Notes under the pieces: generated by a model
Told to the model about the DNA's origin: nothing
The model's input: only the letters and a program-made list of their open reading frames with translations
The model's database searches: none
Position numbers and translations under genes: made by a program
Origin: an uncultured Phascolarctobacterium sp.
GTDB lineage: Bacteria; Bacillota; Negativicutes; Acidaminococcales; Acidaminococcaceae
DNA: 43,050 nt
NCBI GenBank assembly: GCA_905207485.1
Contig: CAJLLL010000009.1
Location: 1-43,050 of the forward strand
Direction of reading: 5' to 3'
Shown here: positions 30,532 to 39,311 of the stretch, piece after piece
How the letters are laid out: each line of letters opens with the position of its first letter
Numbering within the stretch: position 1 is the first letter of the stretch

Positions 30532-31416
30532 TTATTTACCGTTCAGCGCCGTTTCCAGATTTATAATATTGCGCTCCATAATTTTTAAATAATTATCGCC
30601 GTTAGCACGGCCGCTTTCGCTTAAGCCTTCCAGAGGGTCAAGCACCAAAGTCCGCGCACCTGCGGCCTGCGCTATTGTTTCGGCAATACGCGGGCTTACC
30701 AGCGTTTCAAAAAAAACATATTTAATGCCGTCTGCTTTCATAATACCCAAAAGTTTGTTAAGGGCAGCGGGAGAAGGTTCAGCCTGCGGTGACAATCCCA
30801 TAATGGATTCCTGCTTCAAGCCGTAATCAGCCGCCAAATGCCCAAAGGCTGCATGTGTAGTTACAAATGTTTTTATTTTAGCATTTTGCGCTGTCTGAGT
30901 CATCTTTTTATCAAGCACGTTCAGCTTTTCAATATACTCTTCCGCATTTTGCCTATATGTCTCGGCATATTCAGGGTCTGCTTTTATAAACGCATCACGC
31001 ACAGTTTCCACTTCTTTTGCTGCTTTACGCGGGCTAAGCCAAAAATGCGGGTCGGTTTTATCCGTTTGGTTCATAAACGCATGCCCTGCTTCCACCGCCT
31101 GCACGCCATCATCAGCTACGGCGGCAACAGCAGGCTGCGCCCATGGTTCTACGCCGCCGTTATACACAAACACTTTCGCCTTTGCAAGGCGCGTTAAATC
31201 ACGTGCGCTTGGCTCCCAGTCATGCGGCTCTATTCCGTCGCCAATCATTGTATAAACTTCAACCCGGCTGCCGCCAACGGCACGGGCAAACTCTGCCATT
31301 GGGTAAAAACTTGCCGCCACCTGCATTTTTCCATCCGCAGGAGCGTTATTACCCTGCCCGCAGCCAAAACAAAGCAGCGCTGCTGTAAGCAGCAAGGCTG
31401 TCAAAAAATTTTTCAT
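30532..31416 (-). CDS. znuA: metal-binding lipoprotein of ABC importer (ZnuA family)
   Basis: A 294-residue periplasmic substrate-binding protein of the cluster A-1 metal group. Signal with lipobox ...LLCFGC, so lipid-anchored at Cys19 or so. Conserved metal ligands appear in order: GIEPHDWEPS (His), DPHFWLSPR (His), THAAFGHLAADYGL (His) and the Asp of VLDPLEG. The His-rich loop of typical zinc ZnuA proteins is missing. I start at the ATG at 31416 (MKNFLTALLL), behind AAAGGAG, rather than an upstream ATG that would hide the signal peptide. First gene of the transporter operon, with a palindromic operator in its promoter. Confidence 0.87.
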   Translation of the reverse strand: MKNFLTALLLTAALLCFGCGQGNNAPADGKMQVAASFYPMAEFARAVGGSRVEVYTMIGDGIEPHDWEPSARDLTRLAKAKVFVYNGGVEPWAQPAVAAVADDGVQAVEAGHAFMNQTDKTDPHFWLSPRKAAKEVETVRDAFIKADPEYAETYRQNAEEYIEKLNVLDKKMTQTAQNAKIKTFVTTHAAFGHLAADYGLKQESIMGLSPQAEPSPAALNKLLGIMKADGIKYVFFETLVSPRIAETIAQAAGARTLVLDPLEGLSESGRANGDNYLKIMERNIINLETALNGK

Positions 31417-31449
31417 TGATGCTCCTTTATTAAAAATAAATTCAGCTTT

Positions 31450-31506
31450 ATTATAAGTTTTTTTCACATTAACTTAATGTACATAATACGGCAATAGGTA
31501 TATAAT
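31450..31506. promoter_or_regulatory. divergent promoter with palindromic operator (znuA / nicotinamidase)
   Basis: A 15-base palindrome ACATTAA-C-TTAATGT (31466-31480) lies between a leftward TATAAT (31455-31450) for znuA and a rightward TATAAT (31501-31506, with TGTACA at 31478-31483) for the nicotinamidase gene. It covers the znuA -35 region. A metal-dependent repressor of the Fur/Zur or DtxR/MntR type is the likely binder, by context. Confidence 0.58.
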
Positions 31507-31539
31507 AACCCTATATACTTAAAATAGGAAGTGTTTTTT

Positions 31540-32187
31540 ATGAAATTACATTTACCGCAAAATAAAATTGCTTCTTTTGATATAGATGCGCAGCAGACTT
31601 TTACGCCGCTGTGCCCAAATGAACTTCCGGTTGCAGGCGGAGATGAAATTGCCGCCGAACTGAATGCCCAGGCTGAATTTGCCGCATTGCGCGTTGCCTC
31701 CCGTGATGCACACAGCCCGAACGCCGTCTGGATCGCTGACAGCGAACATGCTCCGCTGACGCCCGTATGCGGTTATGCCGACAGCGATTTATACTGGCCA
31801 AGCCACGCCATTGTAGGCACCAGAGGTTTTGAATTTATACCGGGCCTTGACCCGTCCGCATACGCCTTTCAGGTTTATAAAGGCATTGAACCTGATAAGC
31901 ATCCTTACGGCGCATGCTACCACGATTTAAAAGACACTCTTTCTACCGGCGTCATTGAATTTTTACAGCAGCATGGCATAAAAGCCGTTATCTGCGGCGG
32001 CCTTGCCACTGATTACTGCGTTAAAAATACCGTACTGCAATTAGCGCGTGCAGGCTTTAAGGTTATCCTTAATCTGGCAGCCTGCCGCGGCATTGCGCCG
32101 GACACCGTTGCCGCAGCAATTGCAGAAATGCAAAACGCTGGTGTTATTATTGTAAAAAACAGTACTGAATTAAAAAATATACTGTAA
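31540..32187 (+). CDS. pncA: nicotinamidase / isochorismatase-family hydrolase
   Basis: A 215-residue cysteine hydrolase that turns nicotinamide into nicotinate for NAD salvage. Catalytic triad: Asp in DIDAQQTF (about residue 14), Lys in QVYKGIE (about 110) and Cys in GLATDYCVKNT (about 157). Metal ligands fit D-S-E-H (about 65-70) and surrounding His. The family is certain; nicotinamide as substrate is probable from the triad and metal-site spacing. ATG at 31540 is behind AGGAAG; an upstream GTG at 31531 is closer to that site and cannot be excluded. It is convergent with, and directly abuts, the YigZ gene. Confidence 0.83.
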   Translation: MKLHLPQNKIASFDIDAQQTFTPLCPNELPVAGGDEIAAELNAQAEFAALRVASRDAHSPNAVWIADSEHAPLTPVCGYADSDLYWPSHAIVGTRGFEFIPGLDPSAYAFQVYKGIEPDKHPYGACYHDLKDTLSTGVIEFLQQHGIKAVICGGLATDYCVKNTVLQLARAGFKVILNLAACRGIAPDTVAAAIAEMQNAGVIIVKNSTELKNIL

Positions 32188-32805
32188 TTATACCGGCACT
32201 TCCACAAATTCCGTTTTTACTTCAATAAGTTCAACAAGACGGTTCAGCGTTGCTGTCAGCCATTCTTCGGCTTCGGCCTTCTGGCTGCGCTTCATATAAA
32301 GAAGTATATGCACGCGCTCGCCGTATTCGGCGCCGTTTACCGTAAAAATATTTTGATTATACAGCTTGTTCATAATGCGCCCTGCTTCACCGGGAGGCGC
32401 GCTTAAGGCAAATACTGTCATTTCCACACGGCGGGCAATGCCTGCCGCCTCAACCGCACCGGCAACGCTGTTGGTATATGCGCGCACCAGCCCGCCTGCG
32501 CCAAGCTTAATGCCGCCGAAATAACGTGTTACCACGGCAGCCACACCGCTTAAATCTTTTTTGCGCAAAACTTCCAGCATCGGCACACCGGCTGTACCGG
32601 AGGGCTCGCCATCATCGCTGGACCTTTGCTGCATATCGTTTATAATATAAGCAGAGCAGTTATGCGTAGCATCCCAAAATTCTTTTTTGGTGCTTTTTAT
32701 AAACTCCTGTGCTTCTTCTTCGCTGTTTACTTTTTTTAAAGTACAGATAAAGCGTGATTTTTCTATTACTATTTCCGTGCGGCAATCTTTCTGAATAGTC
32801 TGCAT
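32188..32805 (-). CDS. YigZ/IMPACT-family protein
   Basis: A 205-residue protein of the YigZ (UPF0029, IMPACT) family. The diagnostic stretch SDDGEPSGTAGVPMLEVL (about 63-80) and VVTRYFGGIKLGAGGLVRAYTNS (about 91-113) are present, followed by a second, ferredoxin-like domain. In eukaryotes IMPACT binds Gcn1; bacterial members have no settled role, though nucleic-acid or ribosome binding has been proposed. I start at the ATG at 32805 with AAAGGAG six bases upstream; a TTG two codons earlier is also possible. Its stop codon directly abuts that of the nicotinamidase gene. Confidence 0.88.
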   Translation of the reverse strand: MQTIQKDCRTEIVIEKSRFICTLKKVNSEEEAQEFIKSTKKEFWDATHNCSAYIINDMQQRSSDDGEPSGTAGVPMLEVLRKKDLSGVAAVVTRYFGGIKLGAGGLVRAYTNSVAGAVEAAGIARRVEMTVFALSAPPGEAGRIMNKLYNQNIFTVNGAEYGERVHILLYMKRSQKAEAEEWLTATLNRLVELIEVKTEFVEVPV

Positions 32806-32888
32806 AAGCAACTCCTTTCCAAAATAATTATATCATATCATGTAAGGCTGCGGCTTTAATTTTGCCCTGCCTTTTACGGAGGTTTGCC

Positions 32889-35198
32889 TTGAACCATTTA
32901 GTACCGCTTATCAGCGACCTTGCCATGATTTTAACACTGGCAGGGCTTGCCACAATTTTATGTAAAAAACTAAACCAGCCGCTTATTTTAGGTTATATGC
33001 TGGCCGGTTTTTTAGCAAGCCCTCATTTTACGCTGCTGCCCAACGTTATCGACAGCGACAATATTACCATCTGGGCTGATATAGGCGTTATCTTTATTTT
33101 ATTTGACCTTGGGCTTGATTATAATTTTAATAAAATAAAAAGCACTGCCAATACGGCAATTATTGCTGCCGTAACTGAATTTACCGGCATTGCCTGCCTT
33201 GGCTTTGCCTGTGCCCAGCTTTTAGGCTGGAGCATTACGGACAGCATTTTTACCGGCTGCATGCTTACCATGAGTTCCACAGCCGTTGTCAGCAAAACGC
33301 TCGGCGAACTGAATCTTTTGAAAAAAGCCTTTGCCCCCATTGCTTTTGGCATTTTGGTACTGGAAGATATTTCCGGCATTATTATGATGGTTGTGCTTTC
33401 CACCGTTGCCGCAGCTGGCAGTGCTATTTCGGCTATGTCCATGCTGCAAAGCATTGGTCTGTTGGCGTTTTTCCTTATTATTTGCTTTATTATCGGCATT
33501 TATTTCCTGCCAAGTTTCTTTAAACAAACGCGCAAATATTTTAATGATGAAACGCTGCTCATAGTGTCGCTCGGCTTATGCCTGAGCATGGTTGTGCTTG
33601 CTTCCAAAATGGGTTTCAGCTCTGCACTCGGCGCATTTTTGATGGGCACGCTGCTGTCCGGCACTATTTACACCAAACGCACTAAAATGCTGCTTGAACC
33701 GGTTAAAGATTTATTCTCCGGCATTTTCTTCGTATCTGTCGGCATGATGGTAGACCCTTCCGTTGTCAGCGGTAATTTTGCAACCATTATCGCGCTTTCA
33801 TTAACGCTTATTTTTGGCAAATGCCTTTTCACATCACTCGGCGTTATGCTCTCCGGGCAACCATTAAAAACAAGCATGCAGTGCGGCTTTTCGCTGACGC
33901 AGCTTGGTGAATTTGCCTTTATCGTCGCCAATATCGGTTCCGGATACGGCTTAACAAGCAGCTTTTTATACCCGGTATTTGTTACGGTTTCTGTACTTAC
34001 TATCTTTTTAACGCCACATGTTTTACTTAACGCCGGTAAAGTTTACCGCAAACTGCTGCGCCGCCTGCCTAAAAAAACGGCCGTTATGCTTATTGAAGCG
34101 CACCGCGATAATAAAAGCAGCACTCAGCAAAGCGAGTGGAAAAACTTTTTGCAAATTTACTTTACCCGCATTATTATTTACGCCGTAATTTTAATTTTTA
34201 TCTCGTATATCGGCACTCATACAATTCTCCCGTACTGCCAGAAATATTTGCAGGCTCCAATCAGTAATTTTACAGCCGCCGCGGCCACATTGCTGTTTAT
34301 GTCGCCGTTTTTGGCTGCGCTTATGGTCAGCCGCCTTGGCAGGCGTGACCTTGTTGCCGGCCTGTGGTTCCAAAAACGCAGCAACCGCCTGCTGATACTT
34401 GTTTTAATGTTTGTTAAGGCAGCAATCGGCATGTTCTTTATTATGCAGGTGTTCACTTCCATGCTCGGACTGCATATAAGTTTAGCCATTATCGCGGCAG
34501 TAGTGCTGGCAAAGCTGATTTATTCATCAGATTACCTTGTTAGCCGCTATCTGCAAATCGAATCACAGTTTTTAATCAACCTCAATGCCGAAAATCTGGC
34601 TGCAGCCGCACAAAAACGCGCATCTGCACGGCACGGTATGTGGCTTGATGAAAAGCTTTACACCTGCGGTTACGAAATTGCCGAAAACTCACCCTGGGTT
34701 GGCTGGAGCATACGCCGCCTGGATGTACACCGTATTTACAAAATTTTCGTTATCGAAATACATAATTCTCATGGCTATCAGCCAATACCTTCGGGACATA
34801 CCGTACTGCGCGCCGGTGATAAACTTTTAATTACCGCGCCGCTTTATGTGCTGCGCACCTTTGATGCAGCAATAAGCAATATGGGCTTGGGGCTTAACAA
34901 AATTGCCGAGCCTGTTACACTGCACCAGTTTTTGCAGCAGGAAGCAGACAACCGCAAAGAGCATGAACAGCTTTTATGCTACGCCATGCCTGTAACATCA
35001 GCATCACCGCTTGCCAAAAGCACACTGAAAAAATCCGATACGCTCTCTAAAGGCAAATGGCTGGCACTGGGCCTTGAACGCGGCAATTACACAATTTTAG
35101 ACCCTGATGCTTCATTCGTTATTAATAACGGCGATATCTTATGGATTATCGGCAGCAGGCAAATGATAAACCAATTGTTCCGCGATACGACATTATAA
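32889..35198 (+). CDS. KefB-like monovalent cation:proton antiporter (CPA2) with RCK-C domain
   Basis: A 769-residue membrane protein. Residues 1-370 form a CPA2 antiporter domain of about 12 segments (for example TLAGLATILCKKLNQPLILGYMLAGF at 10-45, FDLGLDYNF near 70-80, ACMLTMSSTAVVSKTL and GFSLTQLGEFAFIVA near 335-350). A further set of about four hydrophobic helices (about 415-550) follows, then a TrkA-C/RCK-C-like domain (about 590-665: WVGWSIRRLDVHRIYKIFVIEI...HTVLRAGDKLLITAPL) and a second similar stretch at the end (DPDASFVINNGDILWIIGS). There is no TrkA-N NAD-binding domain. It exchanges K+ or Na+ for protons. Start TTG at 32889 follows GGAGG by six bases. Confidence 0.86.
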   Translation: MNHLVPLISDLAMILTLAGLATILCKKLNQPLILGYMLAGFLASPHFTLLPNVIDSDNITIWADIGVIFILFDLGLDYNFNKIKSTANTAIIAAVTEFTGIACLGFACAQLLGWSITDSIFTGCMLTMSSTAVVSKTLGELNLLKKAFAPIAFGILVLEDISGIIMMVVLSTVAAAGSAISAMSMLQSIGLLAFFLIICFIIGIYFLPSFFKQTRKYFNDETLLIVSLGLCLSMVVLASKMGFSSALGAFLMGTLLSGTIYTKRTKMLLEPVKDLFSGIFFVSVGMMVDPSVVSGNFATIIALSLTLIFGKCLFTSLGVMLSGQPLKTSMQCGFSLTQLGEFAFIVANIGSGYGLTSSFLYPVFVTVSVLTIFLTPHVLLNAGKVYRKLLRRLPKKTAVMLIEAHRDNKSSTQQSEWKNFLQIYFTRIIIYAVILIFISYIGTHTILPYCQKYLQAPISNFTAAAATLLFMSPFLAALMVSRLGRRDLVAGLWFQKRSNRLLILVLMFVKAAIGMFFIMQVFTSMLGLHISLAIIAAVVLAKLIYSSDYLVSRYLQIESQFLINLNAENLAAAAQKRASARHGMWLDEKLYTCGYEIAENSPWVGWSIRRLDVHRIYKIFVIEIHNSHGYQPIPSGHTVLRAGDKLLITAPLYVLRTFDAAISNMGLGLNKIAEPVTLHQFLQQEADNRKEHEQLLCYAMPVTSASPLAKSTLKKSDTLSKGKWLALGLERGNYTILDPDASFVINNGDILWIIGSRQMINQLFRDTTL

Positions 35199-35232
35199 AA
35201 AAGATGGCATCTTAAAATGCCATCTTTTTTAT
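35199..35232. terminator. bidirectional terminator, antiporter / autotransporter
   Basis: AAGATGGCA (35201-35209) pairs with TGCCATCTT (35218-35226), with A-rich and T-rich flanks so that it can stop transcription from either side. Confidence 0.9.
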
Positions 35233-35259
35233 TTTATTCTTATTAAGCTATTTTTTCAC

Positions 35260-37338
35260 TTAAAACGTATACGTTGCCTGTACGCTAAAGCTGCCGCCTT
35301 CTCGCTCACCGGCATAACCGCGCATGTTTAAGTCGAAACTCCACGGACTTTCCGGCGTGGGCTGATAATTAAAGCCAAGTTCTGCGATATAACTGCTGCC
35401 TTGCAGGCTTTGCTGCGGCGCACTTAAATTCTGCGTGCGCATATCGGCATCGCCGTTAAATTCATATTCATATGCCAACCCATAGTAAATACTGAAAGCG
35501 TTTTCTTTATTGGTATTAACCCTTGCGCCAATACGCAGGCGGTCGCTGGTAATGCTGTCAAACTCAAACTCATCGTTGGCTACGCTAAAGCTGTCACCTT
35601 CGGTATAGGTATGGAAGAATTTACCGTACACATCCAAATCGCTGTTATCGTTTAAGCTGATTATTTTACCAACACCGATATGCGCTCCATAATAAGCGCT
35701 GTCACTTTCATAGCCGTAATAATTGCCTGCGCCGTCACGCAAAGCATTATCCATTTCACTCTTTAATGTACCAGCGCGCAGCGAACCTTCCGTATAAACG
35801 CCGTTGGCATTTTCGTAACGTGCCGCAATGCCGCCGCCATTATAAACAAGGCTGCCGTCGCCGCGGAAAAATTCGTTGTTAAAATCGTTATACGTTCTGT
35901 AATTGCCGCTGCCATTTTCATAAAATACGCCCCAGCTAAACTCATCACCGTCTGTAAACTTATCAGAATTGCCAACACCTGCGATAGTGCTCCAGCCATT
36001 AATTTTTAAATCACTGTTCACATCATATTTACTGCTATTGCCATGTACAGCGGCAAAAGTTTTAATGCCGTAATTATCGCCGCGGCTTAAAGTATCCAGG
36101 CTGTCGCTGATTAAATCTGTGCCCTGATTAATAAATGCTGCTGCAACAGCACGGTTTTCGGCAACAAGATTAGTTTGCCTTGCTGTTTTGATATCAGTAA
36201 TTTTATAAACCAAGTCACCATTCTGCAAAACCGCTTCCCCGGAACCCTGCACAGCAACGCCCGCCGTAAAGCCGCCGGATTGCACTTTGGCATCATCCAG
36301 TTCGTGCTCATCATTTTCAGAATGAATTAAAACCATCCTTCCGTTGGCATTAATTGCTTTGCTGTCCGTAAAATTGATATGCCCGGCATCAATTTCCGTG
36401 CCATGCAAATCAGCCGCGCTGCCGTCATTTATGTTGACAACAGTGCCGTTGTTCTGCCATTTCACATCGTTAAAACGGATTGCGTTAAATCCATCTATAG
36501 AACTTACCGCGCCATGCCAGCCGTTAATTATCAGTTCATTGCCCGTTCCGTTAATATTGGAACCATGCAGCCTGGCGCCGGCAATGTCTGCGCTGCCGCT
36601 GATAATGACTTTATTATTATTGGCGCTGCCTGTTTTAACTTCCAATCCGCTTGCATAATTTTTTGCAAAAATATAACCTCCATATACATCGCCGCTTACC
36701 TTGGCGTTGCCGCTGATATTAACAGTATTGTTATTGGATTCAAACTGTTCCGTGTCATATCCCTGCACAAAAGAACCATAAATGCCGCTTTTTAAAACGC
36801 CGCCCGTAATTAAAACAGCATTATTATTGGCTTTGGCATGGGCATTGCCATCTTTGCCGAGGCTGTTGGCCCAGCCGCCTACAACTGCATATTTAATTGT
36901 ATCGTTAATGCCAATTTCGCCGCCGCTGATATTGATAATATTGCCGGAAGCTTCAGTATTATAGCCATTTGCCATACCACCGTAAACCGCTATATCTACT
37001 TTGCCGCCGCTGATATCAACAGTATTGCCGTTAGCTGCAGTATTTGCCTTACGGCTGGCAAAGGTATATGCCGTCCCGCCATACATATTAAAAGCCTGCC
37101 CGCCATTCATTTTTATGATGCCGCCTTCTGCCGCTGCATCTTCAAACTTCCATGTATCAGGGTCAGGCGTGCCGTCTGAAACGCCATACACATGCCCATA
37201 ATTCATACCGTCACTAACTTGTGCCTGTTTTCCGCTTTCAGTACCATCCAAATCCTGTGCATATGCATAAGGCGCAAAGCCGGTAACAAGTAAGGCCATT
37301 AATGTTCCCGCTGTTAAAAATTTATATTGTTTTTTCAT
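35260..37338 (-). CDS. autotransporter (type Va secretion) outer-membrane protein
   Basis: A 692-residue autotransporter, direct evidence of an outer membrane. Signal peptide residues 1-27 (LTAGTLMALLVTGFAPYAYA). The passenger (about 30-420) has repeated beta-helix turns: N-N-x-V-x-I-S-G-G-type units (GNTVDISGGKV, GNIINISGGEI, NNAVLITGGVL, NNTVNISGNAKV, NNKVIISGSADI). From about 430 comes the beta-barrel domain with alternating strands, ending in the terminal aromatic signature ...VQATYTF, typical for BAM recognition. No protease or adhesion motif is obvious; it may be a surface adhesin or haemagglutinin-like protein. ATG follows AGAGGTAC. Its leader holds a terminator-like hairpin and a promoter with an operator-like palindrome. 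Confidence 0.88.
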   Translation of the reverse strand: MKKQYKFLTAGTLMALLVTGFAPYAYAQDLDGTESGKQAQVSDGMNYGHVYGVSDGTPDPDTWKFEDAAAEGGIIKMNGGQAFNMYGGTAYTFASRKANTAANGNTVDISGGKVDIAVYGGMANGYNTEASGNIINISGGEIGINDTIKYAVVGGWANSLGKDGNAHAKANNNAVLITGGVLKSGIYGSFVQGYDTEQFESNNNTVNISGNAKVSGDVYGGYIFAKNYASGLEVKTGSANNNKVIISGSADIAGARLHGSNINGTGNELIINGWHGAVSSIDGFNAIRFNDVKWQNNGTVVNINDGSAADLHGTEIDAGHINFTDSKAINANGRMVLIHSENDEHELDDAKVQSGGFTAGVAVQGSGEAVLQNGDLVYKITDIKTARQTNLVAENRAVAAAFINQGTDLISDSLDTLSRGDNYGIKTFAAVHGNSSKYDVNSDLKINGWSTIAGVGNSDKFTDGDEFSWGVFYENGSGNYRTYNDFNNEFFRGDGSLVYNGGGIAARYENANGVYTEGSLRAGTLKSEMDNALRDGAGNYYGYESDSAYYGAHIGVGKIISLNDNSDLDVYGKFFHTYTEGDSFSVANDEFEFDSITSDRLRIGARVNTNKENAFSIYYGLAYEYEFNGDADMRTQNLSAPQQSLQGSSYIAELGFNYQPTPESPWSFDLNMRGYAGEREGGSFSVQATYTF

Positions 37339-37360
37339 TGTTGTACCTCTTTTCCGGTAT

Positions 37361-37405
37361 AAAAAAAGACATTTCCTTCTAAAATAACTTTTGAAGGAAA
37401 TGTCT
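37361..37405 (-). terminator. terminator-type hairpin in the autotransporter leader
   Basis: AGACATTTCCTTC (37367-37379) pairs perfectly over 13 bases with GAAGGAAATGTCT (37393-37405). On the minus strand the T-run TTTTTTT (37367-37361) follows, so it is a strong intrinsic terminator for leftward transcription only, 22 bases before the autotransporter ATG. It could attenuate the autotransporter or end read-through from the M20 gene. Confidence 0.85.
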
Positions 37406-37472
37406 CGGTTAAAAAATATGTCCGTCTAAGTTTTTGTATTGAGTTGTCAAAGCATATTGCTTCTATAGTTTA

Positions 37473-37521
37473 ATTATACTCCCTTTTAAGGCAAATAGCA
37501 ATACTCCTACTAAAATAGTAG
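37473..37521 (-). promoter_or_regulatory. promoter and palindromic site of the autotransporter
   Basis: On the minus strand: TTGCTA (37501-37496), 17-base spacer, TATAAT (37478-37473), giving a leader of about 128 bases. The palindrome CTACTA-AAA-TAGTAG (37507-37521) lies just upstream of the -35, a usual place for an activator or repressor. Confidence 0.68.
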
Positions 37522-37617
37522 AAATTATTTTTGTAAACATTCTTACACTTTAGACGGTATTTTACAAAGAAAACACATATACTATTGATAACAGCAGCTA
37601 AAACTGATATTAAAGCT

Positions 37618-38850
37618 TTATTTTACGCCTGTTTTTAAAAGTTCCGCCAGAGTAATGGCAAAAGCTGCGGTACGCGGTACAGCAGTTTTTAAATCTACCG
37701 ATTCATGGTCTGTATGCTCATCGTAATTTTCTACGCCCAAAGCATCAAGTGTCGGAATGAATTTTGCAGTACGGTTGCCGTCGGTTAAACCGCCTGCCAC
37801 CCATTCATTTACTTTGCCACCGAACTCTTCGGCAACAACGCTGCTGTAAACGTCAATCATTTTCTGCACGGCAGGAGTTTTTTCCATAGGACCGGTTACG
37901 ATGCCGCCGGTAACTTCCACTTTAGTTCCAGCGATAACGATTTTATCTGCCAGCGCTTTAATTGCCGCATCAAGACGCTGCTGTTCAGCAACTTCAAAGC
38001 AGCGTACGTTTACTTCGCAGTAAGCATCGCCAGGAATTACGCTGATTTTATCGTTGGTGCTGCCAATAACGCCGACATTGACGGTGTTGGGCGGGATAAA
38101 CTGCCCGCTGTCGGTAATGCCGCGTTCTTCAAGCGCTTTAGCGGTAAAATCTTCCGGATTGCCGGGCATGGGGCTTGCCAGTTTGTGCAGTTCGGTAATG
38201 GTATAGGCAAGCTGGTGAATGGCATTGGCGCAGCTTTGCGATGCGTTGCCGTGATGCCCGCCTTTGCCGGTAACGGTAATTTTATATTTGGCATTGCCTT
38301 TGCGCTGGGTTACAATGCCCCAGTTCGGACGCGCTACATCCATAATTACGGCAAAATCTGCCTGCTGAGAAAGTTCTGCAACAATGCCTTCTGCAGTCGG
38401 GCTGCCGCCTTCTTCTTCGCCGTTAGTGTAGTAAATAATTTCTTTATAATCATCAAAGCCTGCTTCTTTCAGTGCCTGCAGGCCATAAATAACTTCCATT
38501 ACGGTCGCCTTATCATCGCCAACGCCGGGACCCCAGGCAAAACCGTTTTCATCTACGCAGAAGGGACGTTTGGCAGCTTCGCCGCGTTTAAATACCGTAT
38601 CTACATGCGCAACCAAAAGCACTGTTTGCGTGCCTTTGCCTTTAAGGCGGGAAATTAAATGGCAGGCGCGGTCATTATAACGGAACTCCGTTTCTGCACC
38701 GAGTGCTTCCATTTTTGCCGCTACAAATTTATTGGCCTCCGTCGTGCCTTCCAAATCGCCGTTGCCGCTGTCGATATTGGTCAGCGTTTCCAAATCTTTT
38801 ACATAGTTGTCATATTCTTTCGCCAGATAGTCTTTAATAATTTTACGCAT
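37618..38850 (-). CDS. M20-family metallopeptidase (carboxypeptidase G2-like)
   Basis: A 410-residue zinc peptidase. Ligands and catalytic residues: H and D in LLVAHVDTVF (about 79-88), the bridging Asp in WGPGVGDDKATVME (about 107-120), catalytic Glu and ligand in YYTNGEEEGG (about 141-150), a later ligand Asp (VIMDVARP, about 175) and the final His in EHTDHESVD (about 381-389). The dimerisation lid lies between (about 185-300). It removes terminal amino acids, often Glu, from peptides or folate-like substrates. No signal peptide, so cytoplasmic. The ATG follows AAAGGAGG. Exact substrate unknown. Confidence 0.88.
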   Translation of the reverse strand: MRKIIKDYLAKEYDNYVKDLETLTNIDSGNGDLEGTTEANKFVAAKMEALGAETEFRYNDRACHLISRLKGKGTQTVLLVAHVDTVFKRGEAAKRPFCVDENGFAWGPGVGDDKATVMEVIYGLQALKEAGFDDYKEIIYYTNGEEEGGSPTAEGIVAELSQQADFAVIMDVARPNWGIVTQRKGNAKYKITVTGKGGHHGNASQSCANAIHQLAYTITELHKLASPMPGNPEDFTAKALEERGITDSGQFIPPNTVNVGVIGSTNDKISVIPGDAYCEVNVRCFEVAEQQRLDAAIKALADKIVIAGTKVEVTGGIVTGPMEKTPAVQKMIDVYSSVVAEEFGGKVNEWVAGGLTDGNRTAKFIPTLDALGVENYDEHTDHESVDLKTAVPRTAAFAITLAELLKTGVK

Positions 38851-38944
38851 AGGCTATCCTCCTTTAATTTTGCTGTTACTGCTTAAATTCGCCGCCTTTG
38901 GCATTAATCCTGCCGCCTTTAAACTTTGGTGGCAATAAAAGCAC

Positions 38945-38980
38945 GTAAAAAAACGGCAGGCTCCTGAGAACCTGCCGTTT
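38945..38980 (-). terminator. terminator of the gatCAB-DUF898 operon
   Basis: AAACGGCAGG (38951-38960) pairs with CCTGCCGTTT (38971-38980). On the minus strand a run of T follows (38953-38947), so it ends leftward transcription after the DUF898 gene. Confidence 0.88.
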
Positions 38981-38992
38981 AATCGGGCATAA

Positions 38993-39301
38993 TTAATCGT
39001 CAAATACTGTATTGCGGGTCTCCCAGCGTTTAAACTGGCAGTAGCCCCACGGAATATAGATGCCGAAAGTAATGGTGGTTAAAACCATTATCAAAAGCCA
39101 TTGAAAGAAGAAGCCAAAGCCTGTCCCTTCAAAGCGCAGACGGCGTCCATTCACATAAGTATTGCTGCATATCCAGCGCTGCTGCGCACTGTACGCCCAG
39201 GGGAAGAACAGCCCGAAGGTTAAAAACGTAAGCACCGTTGTCCAGATGCAAAGCCATAAATAACCAAAGCCGCTGCCTTCAAATTCAAAATCGCGTTTCA
39301 T
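38993..39301 (-). CDS. DUF898 membrane protein of two tandem repeats
   Basis: A 102-residue membrane protein. It consists of two copies of one unit: residues 7-43 (FEGSGFGY...FGLFFPWAYSAQQRW) and 57-93 (FEGTGFGF...FGIYIPWGYCQFKRW), 17 of 37 positions identical by eye. Each unit has a short F-E-G-x-G-F-G loop, one membrane helix and a P-W-x-Y end. The F-x-G-x-G and P-W-x-Y motifs are those of DUF898/YjgN proteins, here in minimal form. Function unknown. It is 10 bases after gatB and probably shares its transcript; a strong terminator follows. Confidence 0.75.
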   Translation of the reverse strand: MKRDFEFEGSGFGYLWLCIWTTVLTFLTFGLFFPWAYSAQQRWICSNTYVNGRRLRFEGTGFGFFFQWLLIMVLTTITFGIYIPWGYCQFKRWETRNTVFDD

Positions 39302-39311
39302 AAAATATCCT

